A stretch of 64,000 bases of DNA from Diplonema papillatum (GCA_030068145.1 JAPJBO010000124.1:1-64000), one strand, 5' to 3'. Positions 32,945-42,097 are shown, numbered from the stretch's first letter. Notes: generated by a model from the letters alone, not told the origin. A program made the numbers and translations.

Positions 32945-33418
32945 CTAAGTGATCGCAAAGGTCCTTGTCTGGCGACCGACCTTCCTTGAAAGGAAGGTCG
33001 GTAGCCAGACATTTTTGGACGGCTTTGTCAGCAAGGTGCAGGCGATGCACGGGCTCCATGATGACCTCGTCAACGGCCCCACAGGCGTACACTCACTAGC
33101 CGTCGTGAAGAGGCCTCTGTCTGTAACCACCTTTTTCATCCTTGGGAGCAGTGCATCGCCAGGGAGATCGAACCCCAAGGCAAGGAGCGACTCTTGCAGC
33201 TTCTGAAAGTAATCCAGCACGTACTGGAGATACTTGGTTGTCGTTGCTGGATCCTTCTGCCGCACAAGTGCTGCAAACACAAGCCGCATCCTCCATCTCT
33301 GCTCCATCGTGTCCAGGTACGAGAACGTCAGGCAGAGGATATCTTTGCTCCCCGGAAGCTCTCCTGCATCCCCGGCAATGACGAAGTCACCACCCCCAAG
33401 CCGGAGCAGAAACTCCAT
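32945..33418 (-). CDS. Element-encoded protein, 157 aa, unrecognised
   Basis: Frame inside inverted-repeat element 4. The central part (MEQRWRMRLVFAALVRQKDP, then KYLQYVLDYFQKLQESLLAL) looks like a genuine helical protein. The last ~45 residues run through a perfect DNA hairpin at 32969-33008 and may not be original. No catalytic motif seen. It might be a remnant of a transposase or recombinase, or cargo; I cannot tell which. Confidence 0.4.
   Translation of the reverse strand: MEFLLRLGGGDFVIAGDAGELPGSKDILCLTFSYLDTMEQRWRMRLVFAALVRQKDPATTTKYLQYVLDYFQKLQESLLALGFDLPGDALLPRMKKVVTDRGLFTTASECTPVGPLTRSSWSPCIACTLLTKPSKNVWLPTFLSRKVGRQTRTFAIT
32969..33008. repeat. 40-bp near-perfect hairpin
   Basis: CTGGC.GACCGACCTTCCTT, a 3-nt loop (GAA), then the complement AGGAAGGTCGGT.AGCCAG. 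The stem is about 18 bp. It lies near the 3' end of the minus-strand ORF. Confidence 0.9.
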
Positions 33419-33561
33419 GTCACCGAGGACAAGGTGCCTACCGAGCGCTCGGCGAACACCCTATCGCCTGGAACTGGCCCGCACCGAATGCCTAAAGGCT
33501 CAAGTACTAACTGCGCTAAATTTAATATATGCGAGCTATTGCGAGATAGTGTGGTACTCAT

Positions 33562-34272
33562 TTGCATGCAAATGACTCCCCACTGACGCAACAAGAAGAC
33601 GCCGATGCTCTATCGAATCACGCGATGGATGAGGTTCAGAGACGAGCGACAGCCGAGTATCGGGACTCGGCGACCGCGAAATCGTACGCGATGAAGAGCG
33701 CGATGCGACGGCTGACGAGTATCGTGCAGACGCCGATTCACCCGGCGCTTGAGATGCAAGTCAACGTCCTGACGTCTCTCGGAGGCGGGAACATGGCCGG
33801 ACTCAACAAGAGACCACAAATAGCAAACCAGCAGGCGTTTGAAGCTGTGATGCGCGCCTACGAAGCCGCCGCACGAGAGCAGACGGCGAAGTAGGCCGGC
33901 GACAAGGTGCGAGCCGTACCGCAGGCTGGGCTCCACAAAGCTGCAACACTGAATGGCAGTTTTCGACCGCAGACGCATTACCCGTCGGGATGGGAGCGCA
34001 AGCAGGCTCGATGGAATCACGAAGTCAAGCAGGAGAGACGAACTGCGCAGACTGAGCGCAAGACGTGCACCAAGGGCAGACCAGGACGTTGGGACCGTGC
34101 GAAGTCGAAGAAGGAGTCCAAAAGCGAAGCAACAACACCAACGCGGAAACGCAACTCGAAGGCAGCCAAGCGGGCCTCCAGTGAAGTAACGAAGCTCATC
34201 CGAGTGTCCGATGAAACCCCTTGTCAATACCACCCAACGACTGCGACGCGCGTGCGAAATGTCGGACGCTAG
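33562..34272 (+). pseudogene. Element coding region with one in-frame TAG
   Basis: Frame from within the right palindrome (MHANDSPLTQQE..., or Met at 33625, MDEVQRRATAEY) to a TAG at 33892. It then continues in the same frame to 34272. Part 1 is 110 aa with a helical C-terminus (NQQAFEAVMRAYEAAAREQT). Part 2 is very basic (WERKQARWNHEVKQERRT, then many Lys/Arg), like a nucleic-acid-binding tail. A second copy of part 2 plus its downstream flank lies at 51889-52287, with a 23-bp insertion that changes the reading frame. Either a nonsense-mutated gene, a readthrough gene, or two adjacent short genes. Family not recognised. Confidence 0.45.
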
Positions 34273-34762
34273 CGTCTGTCAAGAGCATGCGTGACTCAGC
34301 CGTGTTTTAAAGGTGAGATGAGAGGCACCGGCTCACTCTGTCAAAGGACTATACTAACGCAACAAGAAGACGAGCTAATGCGAGATAGTGGTACCCGAGC
34401 CCGTACGCACTCGACAACCTGCTTCCGTGAGTCAGCCCGAGCTTCCTGGTCTCCAGCTACACTGCCTGTCGCGGTCATTTTTTCAGACTAATATTCTTGT
34501 TTTTATTCCAATTTCAATATCCTGTCATCAGCACCTTTTTAGCCCCGGAAGAAGGTGCGTTAGTGGGCCCGTTGAACCGGCCTATCAAGATTGGCTGAGT
34601 GTCACGCCTTTAATCAATTACTGCAGTACCCCCCCAATTCATCCAAATGTTGATCGAGTGTAATCGAGCGTAATCGAGCGTAATCGAGTGTAATCGAGTG
34701 TAATCGACGCGTAATCGAGCTAAAGTCACTTTCAGGGGGGCTAGGTGAATTGGCTCAATACA

Positions 34763-35250
34763 ATAGGTGAAACACTCGGATAAGTGAAAACAACACAGCT
34801 TCCGATTTACATTTTCCGCAACGTTGCAATATTTGGTAAAACATCAGGAGGTGCCGCCGAAACTCAGTTCGAAGGAGGAAACTATGAAAGTCCCTTTTTG
34901 TTGATCGTTTTCCCACCTACCCTATTTATTTTCAGGTTAGGATTTCTGATCAACCCCCAAAATACGCCGTCTTTACGTCCTTTGATCTTACGCAACTGGC
35001 AGCTCCTCAAGTATTTCCTACAAAGCAGGTGCTGATACATACGAAAAAACGAACCCAAACGTCGATGATTTTCGTGGACTGCCACAAAATCCAAAAGGCG
35101 AGAGCGATGACCAGATCTGACCTTTGACAAGCCGATTTGAGAGGCAGCGTCGGTCAAAAGCCATCTGCCAGTGTTAACGCGAGACGAATTGGGTAAGCTT
35201 GCTAAGAAGGTAGAGAGAAGAGTGCCGCCGGCGTGAAAAGGAACATGTCG
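34763..35250. other. Spacer with an R1 fragment
   Basis: Contains a 3' fragment of R1 at about 34976-35045 (TTTGATCTTACGCAACTGGC ... GCAGGTGCTGATACA, A-rich end). Otherwise no gene. Confidence 0.6.
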
Positions 35251-35257
35251 ACTTGGA

Positions 35258-35740
35258 GGTATCACTGACCTTTGCGGCTCAGTCTCACACAGTCGACGTT
35301 CTTGGTCGTCCTGGCGTACTCAGAAGGGGAGTGGTCGCGCACGGAAGGAAGGCTGACCAGCGTGCTGGGAGGGCGCTGCGGAGCTCCCTCGAGAAGGAAC
35401 AGCGATTGGAAGGTATCACTGGACCTGCTCAGGAACACGCAGTCGATGGGTCCTGGCGTACTGAAACGGGAGTGGTCGCACATGGTAAAGGAAGGCGACC
35501 GACATGCAGAACAGAGCGACTAGAAGGTATCACTGGACCCTTTTCCTCAGGATCTCGCGGTCGATGTTCCTAGTCGTCCGGGCGTCTTAGACGGGGGTGG
35601 TCGCACATGGAAGGAAGGCTGAGGTATCACTGGACCCTTTTGCTCAGTCTCACGCGGTCGATGTGGTCGTCCTGGCGTCTTAAACGGGAGTGGTCGCACA
35701 TAGAAGGAAGGCTGACCATCATGCTGAACAGAGCGGCTTG
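35258..35740 (-). pseudogene. Four decayed tandem copies of the lipase C 3' end
   Basis: Successive copies start at about 35258, 35413, 35525 and 35621, each opening with GGTATCACTG(G)ACC in place of the real GGTATTACTGAACC. Each follows with versions of CTCAGTCTCACGCGGTCGAT, GTTCTTGG, CTCAGACGGGGAGTGGTCG and GAAGGAAGGC. They correspond to the last ~35 codons of lipase C plus its stop, each with different indels and stops. The intact copy at 35751 is next in line, so the series sits directly downstream of the gene in its own orientation. Confidence 0.85.
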
Positions 35741-35750
35741 GTAGAAGGTA

Positions 35751-37493
35751 TTACTGAACCTTTTTGCTCAGTCTCACGCGGTCGATGTTCTTGGCATACT
35801 CAGACGGGGAGTGGTCGTAGATGAAGGAAGGCGTGACCAACGTGGTGAGGAGGGTGAGAAGGGCGCTGCGCAGCTCGCTGTCCTCGCCGCCGAACAGTTC
35901 TTCCGCCGGCGCCTTCAGGCGCTGCTTGGCCAGGTTGACCGCGGCGTTCGGCAGCAGCCACCAAACGGTCGCGGCGCAGTTCTTCGCCGAGACCACGACG
36001 TCCTCAACAAGCTTCTGCGCCCTCCAATACAGGATGTTGTGCAACAGCGTCCGCACCGCGTTGTTGACCGTCGCCTTCTCCCGAAACCGCTCATACGGCG
36101 TTCGGTCCGGGTAGGCGGCCGTCTGAGTGGGAGCGGCGCCGAAGTACCCAAGCCGGTACTCCCGACCCACTTCACCCCAGTTGGTGAGGCTGCAGAAGTC
36201 GATCTGAGGGAGGACGTCCGACCGGGATATGACCAGGGTCCACACCTGCCAGAGCTCAGCGAGCAGCCCTGTGCCCGCTGGCACGATGCCGACGATGTCG
36301 TTTCCGTTGCGGAAGCGCCGGAACGGGACGCCCAGCCGGTCCAACGCGGCGTTCACTTTTTCGGCGAACACGCGGTCCCCGACGCGCGGGTTGCCAAAGG
36401 TGTACACCCCCGTCAGCGCCGAGCAGAGCGCTTCGAGGCCCGTCGGCTCGCCGGCCACCGGCCGCCGGCCGCCCTGCGCGGCGTGCATCTCCGGCGCGGC
36501 GACGATCGCCGTGAACATCGTCGCCAGCGCTGCACCTAGCGAGTGCCCCGTGACCCACAGCTTCACCTTCGTCTGCCCAGTCGCCTTGCCCGCCTGGACC
36601 ACCCCCGCGACGGCGGCGAGGATCTTCGCGAGCGGCGGTTCGTCGTCCCGGCGCGACGCCTTCTTCACGAACGCATTGTAAAACCCTTCGTGGACCCTCC
36701 CGTGCGGTGTGAGCCCGCTGACCCCGAAGCCGTACTCGGCGAGCAGGGTGTAGTCGACGACTTTTTTGATCCTCGCGTCGGACATCCACTCGTTCAAATC
36801 GAACGGCGACGTCCCCTTGAACACGACGACGACGACCTGGTAGTCCAGCACCGCCTTGTGCAGCACCGTGCAGCTGCAGCTGTTCTCGCTGATGATCCTC
36901 CTTCTCTGCTTCCTCCCGAACCCCCACTTGTCCAGCAGCTCGTTGTGGACGGCGTTGCCCTCGTAAACGGCGCAGGTGAGCATCGAAAAAAACTTCGCCA
37001 GGTCAAGATCGAACACTTGGTCCACAGGACCCGGATTCTCCGTGAGCATCCGGTCGAGCTTGTCCTGAGACCCCGAGGGGTCGTAACCCATGATGTACGG
37101 TATCCCGGCCAGGTTGACCGCGGAGTGCCGGCTGCCCAGGGCGCGGGCTCGCCAGAACAAGGGGGGGGCGTTCTCCTTCCGGTCTTCGCTGGGCGGGATG
37201 ATCGTCCGGACCGACGTGCGCCAGAGGCTTTCGAGGAAGTCGAAGGCTGCGGAGAGCACTTTGCGGACGAAGACTTCAGTGATGAGGATCACGACGCCGA
37301 GCAGGCGGAGCACAACGAAGACGAGGAGCGCGATGAAAGCGGACACGAGGTCTTCCAGCGACACGATCAGCCACACGGCGGAATTCTTCGCGAAGTCGCC
37401 GTATGACGTCCAGTCGTCGAGATCCACTTCGTCGTCTCCGTCGGGGTCAACTCTTCTCACCGCACTCAGCGGCTGTATCGCTTGGGGTACCAT
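35751..37493 (-). CDS. Class-3 lipase-like protein C, catalytic His not seen
   Basis: Uninterrupted 580-aa frame, TAA stop, closest to lipase A (LDDWTSYG.F near the N-terminus, VFKGTSPFDLNEWMSD, RVHEGFYNAFVKK). The Ser elbow GHSLGAALA (Ser318) and acid NGNDIVGIVP (Asp399) are present. At the position where A and B have His (PPHQCVGYP, FPHRSVEYP), C has APTQTAAYP with Thr456. Unless another His substitutes, C may be inactive or altered. Hydrophobic segment at about 38-80. The start at 37493 gives MVPQAIQPL, similar in position to MVQQVTP inside lipase A. It is followed downstream by four broken copies of its own last exon-like segment. Confidence 0.87.
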   Translation of the reverse strand: MVPQAIQPLSAVRRVDPDGDDEVDLDDWTSYGDFAKNSAVWLIVSLEDLVSAFIALLVFVVLRLLGVVILITEVFVRKVLSAAFDFLESLWRTSVRTIIPPSEDRKENAPPLFWRARALGSRHSAVNLAGIPYIMGYDPSGSQDKLDRMLTENPGPVDQVFDLDLAKFFSMLTCAVYEGNAVHNELLDKWGFGRKQRRRIISENSCSCTVLHKAVLDYQVVVVVFKGTSPFDLNEWMSDARIKKVVDYTLLAEYGFGVSGLTPHGRVHEGFYNAFVKKASRRDDEPPLAKILAAVAGVVQAGKATGQTKVKLWVTGHSLGAALATMFTAIVAAPEMHAAQGGRRPVAGEPTGLEALCSALTGVYTFGNPRVGDRVFAEKVNAALDRLGVPFRRFRNGNDIVGIVPAGTGLLAELWQVWTLVISRSDVLPQIDFCSLTNWGEVGREYRLGYFGAAPTQTAAYPDRTPYERFREKATVNNAVRTLLHNILYWRAQKLVEDVVVSAKNCAATVWWLLPNAAVNLAKQRLKAPAEELFGGEDSELRSALLTLLTTLVTPSFIYDHSPSEYAKNIDRVRLSKKVQ

Positions 37494-38631
37494 TTTTCCT
37501 GTTATAAACTCGCTCGCTTCAACAAGCCGGTGTCTTTCTTTGTTATTCTGGAGAGAAAGTTCGGTTTTGAACCCCTACTGGACTGCTTGGGCACGCGCCC
37601 AGCGTATTCCGCTGTGGTGAGCTGCACACAGGACAAGGAAGAGCTCCCCAGCGAGTATCTGGTCCTACCGGTACTACTTTGGCGGGTGTAACTCCTGCAG
37701 CTTGGCAAACACTGTCACTAACGCCCATCGATCGATGCAGAATCTTGCACGAAAACCAAGCCTAGCCATCACAGGCGTCAGGTAGGCGGTCTCGGAGTGC
37801 TTTTGTTTGTTGTCTTCGGCTGCATCATCTCTTCCATCCAGTCTGCCTGGAGAACACTGTTTTTGCCCATGCTCCTGGCAAGGCAGCTGCTCAACACTGG
37901 ACACAGGAAAGTGACACCAATGGGTGGTGGTATTTTAGTTCATGGCCTTCCAACACCAGACAAACCCGGTTGGCGGTTACGAAAGACCGTTGCTGCTTTC
38001 GCCAGAGGGTATATGGCCATCTCCTCAAGTATTTCCTACGAATCAGGTGCGTTTACAAAAGAAAAACGCTGAGACGAACGGCGGTGCTGAAGCAGTTGTG
38101 GCCGGGTCGCAAGGAGCATCGTGCAAAAACATTTTGCGAGTCATCAGCAGCAAGGGTCCCGCTATTTTGTAACTAACAGATGCCGGCTCACAAAACGCCA
38201 GCGCTGCACACGGAAAGGCGGAGCGTTGCGGTCGTTTTCTTGGGGAGGGCTTCTTTTTTTTTTTTTTCGTAGAGGAACAATCTGCAATCAGATGAATCTA
38301 ACCTTTTTTTTGGTTGTAGGACTTTGCACAAATACCCGCCCGAACTCGGGCGATGTCTGCAGGGGGCGCAAAAAAGGGTGCTTAGTTCGCAGAAGATTGT
38401 TGCGGCGGTTTGCGCGTCGAGAGTAACGATATGCCCGATGCGTGGGTAGTCATTGAGAGATACTGTGAAGTGATGCTCCACGCCTCACCTTTTATGCACG
38501 GCGTGCGCCGCCGATTCGTTGATGCGGATGGAATTGCTTGCTGCGAGATGGAGCCATGGCTCTCATTTCGAACATGATGCCCAAGAGTGGCGTGATTGAC
38601 GATGCCTCTTCTTACTTTTTACCTAGACTGG
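37494..38631. other. Spacer with dispersed repeats
   Basis: Contains repeat R4 at about 37732-37838 (CAGAATCTTGCACGAAAACC, AAGCCTAGCCATCACAGG, TCAGGTAGGCGGTCTCGGAG), which recurs at 40522-40620. An R1 fragment lies at about 38015-38065 (CTCCTCAAGTATTTCCTACG, A-rich end). No gene seen. Confidence 0.55.
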
Positions 38632-38816
38632 GTTCTGGCTTAGAGGCGTTCAGCCATAATCCATCCAGTGGTAGCATCACTGTCCGATCGAACAACCGTA
38701 GATACCAGGGACTAGAAACGGGAGTTCCTCTCGTACTACCCCGTATTGCTGTCGGAATGCGCTGGCCCGATGGGCTCTCTCTCCATCAGTAGGGTAAAAC
38801 CAACCTTTCTCACGAC
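38632..38816 (-). rRNA. 28S rRNA fragment (relic)
   Basis: Antisense of a strongly conserved region near the 28S 3' end: TTCTGGCTTAGAGGCGTTCA, GCCATAATCC, GTTCCTCTCGTACTA and CATCAGTAGGGTAAAACCAA then CCT.TCTCACGACG. About 185 nt, diverged between the conserved blocks, so a displaced pseudogene. Confidence 0.85.
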
Positions 38817-39367
38817 GTGCACACCGGTACCAGACACCGGCACCCTAACGTGGTGTCTCTGGAGATGCCGACGTGGGTTTAGACACTCTCAAATCTGATG
38901 CCTGTGAAGTGACTGCACGCAAACCGCAAACGAACGCCACGCCAACAATGTATCCAACGTAAAGCCAAGCGCTGCGCAGGGAACTGGATGGGGGGGGGGG
39001 GGAAGTATCTAGGCGTACACACGAAATATTAAACAAGAAGGAAACAGAAAACGAAAGTAACTGAAACGCAAGGGAGCGCCTGCGTGATCGTGAGTAAAAA
39101 AAAAAAAGGAACATCGACAGATATTGTGGTTGGTACTCACAACCTTGTGTGGCTGCCGTACAAAGCACGTGTTCGAGGAGCTAGCGCGGCTCACCTGGTC
39201 GTCCGCATTTCCTCCAGCACTGCCCCACTGTGCTAACGCAGAGCGCGCGGACGATTTGCACTGGAGCCGCAAACTCTTAGTGGGTTGCCACAGCGATTTT
39301 TTCGGGTGCGTCATACGAAGGCTCGAGAATAGAGAATGGAAGGCTCCCACAACCCGCCGCGGTGGGG
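38817..39367. other. No gene identified
   Basis: G tract at about 38992-39002, A tract at about 39096-39107. No convincing gene. Confidence 0.35.
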
Positions 39368-39652
39368 GACGAGAGGTGAAATGAGATCGTAGGACGAACT
39401 TCCGCGGGCATTCACTCAGCGAATGTCTTCTCATCAAGAACACAAGAGCGTGGGATCCGAGATGGTCTGATACCGTCGTAGTCCACGGCTGTAAGTGATG
39501 TCGTCTCAGGATCGAGGGAAGACGAGCTTCTGCTAAAGCATTCGACAAGAATGTTTCTGGATCAAGAACGAGAGCGTGGGGATCCAAGATAATCAGAAAC
39601 CGTCGTGGTCGACTGTCGCAAACCAAAGCCGTCTCAGGATCGAGGAAAGTCC
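39368..39652 (+). rRNA. Two decayed tandem copies of an 18S segment
   Basis: Two consecutive degenerate copies (about 39368-39520 and 39521-39652) of the 18S region found antisense at 42380-42545. Shared words are GATCGTAGGA.GACGAACTTC, GCATTCGACAAGAATGT, AAGAACGAGAGCGTGGG, ATACCGTCGTAGTCCAC and CGTCTCAGGATCGAGG. They are in opposite orientation to the main 18S gene. Non-functional. Confidence 0.85.
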
Positions 39653-39877
39653 TCGAACAAGAATAATTCTTTCTTTCTTTTGTTACGGTCGCCAAGTAAA
39701 ACGCAAGGGTTTTCGGCGCAAGCAGCTCGAAACAGCCGCCATCGGCGGGCAACGTTCTGATCGCAAAGCGAAGAACCCGCGGCAGCCCGCACCACGGATC
39801 GCAGGTGCCCCCGCTCCTTCGCCTGCCCGATCAGCACCGTCGGATAGCGTGAGAACGGGGTCAAGGAACGATGCATT

Positions 39878-40046
39878 GTGCATTCCCTCCGTGTCTTTCG
39901 AGCACGTTGTATGCCATTCATACTCATTCTAATCGGCATCTCTCTCCTTGAACCGCGAACGATTCTTTCCGTGGAATGTGAACACCGCCATTTGAGTATC
40001 GAGGCGAGGTCATGCCAGGTTACTTAGCCATGTCTCAAGAGCGGAG
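39878..40046 (-). repeat. rDNA 5' spacer (ETS) fragment
   Basis: Close copy of 46076-46250 upstream of 18S (ATTCATACTCATTCTAATCG, GCGAACGATTCTTTCCGTGG, GAGGCGAGGTCATGCCAG, AGAGCGGAGT). Its edge coincides with the stop codon of the coiled-coil exon at 40047, so it would form that gene's 3' UTR. Confidence 0.85.
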
Positions 40047-40468
40047 TCACCCTGCGGTCGTCTGCTCGGCCGTGAGGCGCTGACGCATCTGCTCCTTGAG
40101 CTGCTGCAGGCGCTTGATTTCGTCGAGGCGCGACACGGACGGAGACGCCGACCGGTGGTAGGGCGAAGGAGACGCGCTGTAGGCAGCCGGCGACGGCGAC
40201 GCGCGCGCGAGGCCGGCCCCCGCGCCGCTGGTGGAGTGCTGCCTTTGGTACGTGGGCAGCCCCTGCGAAGCCGCGGACGGCACGTACTGCGGCACCTCCG
40301 CCGACACACTGCGGTGCCCCGAGCTCCTGTCCCGGAACCGCTTCAGCCGCGTGTGCGTGGTCAGCCCCGGCCCGGGCACGTCGCTTTCTTGCAGCTTCTT
40401 CAGCTCGTCGTTGAGGATGACGTTGAGTTGCTGCGAGCTGCTCCGGCTTCGCGTCGCCGCTTGCGCCG
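40047..40468 (-). CDS. Probable last exon of the WW/coiled-coil gene
   Basis: Acceptor CCCCCCACAG at 40469-40478, then a frame starting in phase 1 and ending in TGA at 40047 (140 codons including the stop). It encodes a Ser/Thr/Arg-rich linker (RSRSSSQQLNVILNDELKKL ... SPSPYHRSASPS) and a short terminal coiled coil (RLDEIKRLQQLKEQMRQRLT). The phase matches the donor at 48379 of the gene to its right, which gives a 1223-residue product divisible by three overall. The 7.9-kb distance, filled with rDNA, leaves open that this exon belongs to another transcript. An upstream Met in frame (40523) would require ignoring the acceptor. Confidence 0.6.
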
Positions 40469-40521
40469 CTGTGGGGGGTTTCGTTTTTCGACGTTGGTAC
40501 TCGAGCAGTTTGTCAAATACC

Positions 40522-40840
40522 ATTCGATACAGAATCTTGCACGAAAACCAAGCCTAGCCATCACAGGAGTCAGGTAGGCGGTCTCGGAGTGCTTTTATTC
40601 GTTGCCTTGGGTAACATCATCTAATGCGGGCCGCCGCCCGTCAATCGACACCACACCAATACTTCGACAACACATTGCCTTTTGGTTAGAAAAGGAATGG
40701 GTATGCAAAAATGGGAATAGTTGACTTGCAGCTCTTGACAAAGATAGAGAGAGTGACGAGTTAGAGTGCAGGGACCATCTCTCCGAGGAGTATCCGGTCG
40801 CCCCACTACTATCCCGTACTACTACGGCGGGCGCGGGAAG
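40522..40840. repeat. Dispersed repeat R4, second copy
   Basis: 40522-40620 matches 37732-37838 (CAGAATCTTGCACGAAAACC; GTCAGGTAGGCGGTCTCGGA). A second, weaker match links about 40772-40830 with 37625-37690 (GAGTATC.GGTC, CGTACTACT.CGGCGGG). In both places the pair lies upstream of a minus-strand coding block. Confidence 0.6.
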
Positions 40841-40989
40841 TCGTTGCGCCGTGGGCGCGGAGCGAGCCGTGTCAAAGATGAGTGTTGCACCGATGGTGGC
40901 GCAGCCGGGGGCGTTCTGACTGGCGGACGAGACCGCCTGGCAGGCGTGTGTTGACACGTTGTTTCGCGGGCTCTCCTCCTTTTGGCAAT

Positions 40990-41127
40990 AGCCCGCCCTA
41001 TGGCGGCGGCTAGCATCTTGACGGAGAATCTCAACTCCCACTGAACAAAGGGAACGTCGTGCGGATATTCAGGCACGGCATCGTTCCAGCTGTTACAGGA
41101 GCAAATTGTTTCCAGCTTGCCTAACAT
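40990..41127 (-). pseudogene. Copy of the DVPF-QW peptide fragment
   Basis: The minus strand reads SWNDAVPEYPHDVPFVQW, then ELRF..K...AIGRAIAKRRRARET. This aligns with the fragment in foldback element 1 (WNEAKPVCPQDVPFAQW, KLKF, K.VGRAVTKKKRAHSAT). Conservation is at the amino-acid level. The frame stays open to 40822, but the tail is low-complexity. Located in the large putative intron. Confidence 0.45.
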
Positions 41128-41388
41128 CCACTCAGTCTTCCGTCCAGCCGCAAAGCGTGGGCGGTGGGTACAACACGGCGCACCACAACAGCGGAGGGAA
41201 CAGACCCCCCTGACGCAGATAGATGGAAAAAAGAAGGTGTTTATTATTCTTCGCTTTTTCTCACGAACGGGGGGGGTCGGTCCTGCTTTTGGCTTTGTAG
41301 GTTCACCCGACTCCCCAATTCGTGGTTAGCACAAACTCAAGAGGTCTAGACAACTATTCCCTGCAGTATTAGCATACTTTTAAAAAAT

Positions 41389-41504
41389 TAGTATGGCGCT
41401 TTCTTTTGTTTTGTTTGCTGCGCACTAGCGGAACTCACCTGCTTTGGAAAGTTTCATGTAGTACGCTGCCAACTACTATTTTTTAGTACAAACAATGCAT
41501 TGTT
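41389..41504 (+). repeat. Dispersed repeat R3
   Basis: Second copy of the family at 23968-24090 (TTAGTATGGCGCTTTCTTTT, CACTAGCGGAACTCACCTGC, ACGCTGCCAACTACTA, AACAATGCATTGTT). It ends exactly where the next inverted-end sequence begins. Confidence 0.75.
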
Positions 41505-41599
41505 AGGGCAGACTATTTTTTTTTTTTTTTTTGATCCGCGTCCTAGCGCGCGGAAATTTTTGGGAAACCGGGGAAAAAAAAATAGTTGAAAAAAAAAAT

Positions 41600-42097
41600 A
41601 TTTTTTCTTTTTTGCTGTGGGAGGTACAACAGGGTGCCATGGGGGGACTCCAGATGGTCACTGAAGTCCGAGCTTCGGCTGCGGAAACACCAAACCCCGC
41701 TCGTGGGGCCAACGACACGTCAGCGGAACGCCGGATGCGAATCTCTAATTTGTTTTGACCCCCTGACCTATCTGTTGCTGCACCACGAAAGCTGTGACGC
41801 CGGCAAATTTCACCTTGACTAAGTGAGTGTTGCTAATGCAAAAACAGGGCACAAGCAAAGGGAAGGGACACTGCTGTGTTTTTGCGCCATCGATGTTGAG
41901 ATTGCAAGGATCGACACCTCCTTGAGATCAACGACCTGTACCCACTTGCAGCGGCTTCACGCGGGCTTGGCTCTTTTTCACAGGTCGAAGGCGTTGACAG
42001 GTGTTCGCTTCGGGAACTTTTGCTTCACAACGTACCGAACCTCCCGGTACTGCATGGAGTCCATGGCCTGCACAGACACACACTCCTGCTATGATGC
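41600..42097. other. Non-rRNA sequence at the broken 3' side of 18S
   Basis: Where the rest of 18S should continue there is unrelated sequence. The minus strand at 41978-42064 gives a short protein-like tail, MDSMQYREVRYVVKQKFPKR..., ending in TGA. No other feature. Confidence 0.3.

Larger units (their letters stand above)
32301..33597. mobile_element. Palindrome-end element, 1.3 kb
   Basis: Inverted ends of about 48 bp. The left is TTCTTGTTGCGTTGGTGGAG...AGTACCACACTATG and the right is the reverse complement ending CACTGACGCAACAAGAA. Each end contains the perfect 16-bp palindrome CATTTGCATGCAAATG (32324-32339, 33559-33574). Related ends with other palindromes occur at 23486 and 57220. The interior overlaps the left half of the element at 32470-34757, so one has probably inserted into or rearranged the other. 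Confidence 0.7.
32470..34757. mobile_element. Inverted-repeat element 4 (GAGTGTAATC type)
   Basis: Ends are TGAGCCAATTCACCTA plus a C tract, and the inverted counterpart (G tract, CTAGGTGAATTGGCTCA). They are flanked by the 5-bp direct repeat ATACA (32465-32469 and 34758-34762), a clear target duplication. Just inside both ends are tandem 10-mers on GAGTGTAATC (about 32491-32655 and 34653-34720), in the same orientation at both ends. The body carries a minus-strand ORF (32945-33418), a 40-bp hairpin, and a plus-strand coding region interrupted by one TAG (33562-34272). Same architecture as the element in the 18S gene. No transposase motif recognised. Confidence 0.8.

Noticed and set aside
32301..33597. 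Helitron
   Set aside because: No CTRR end next to a hairpin and no Rep/helicase; the ends are inverted repeats.
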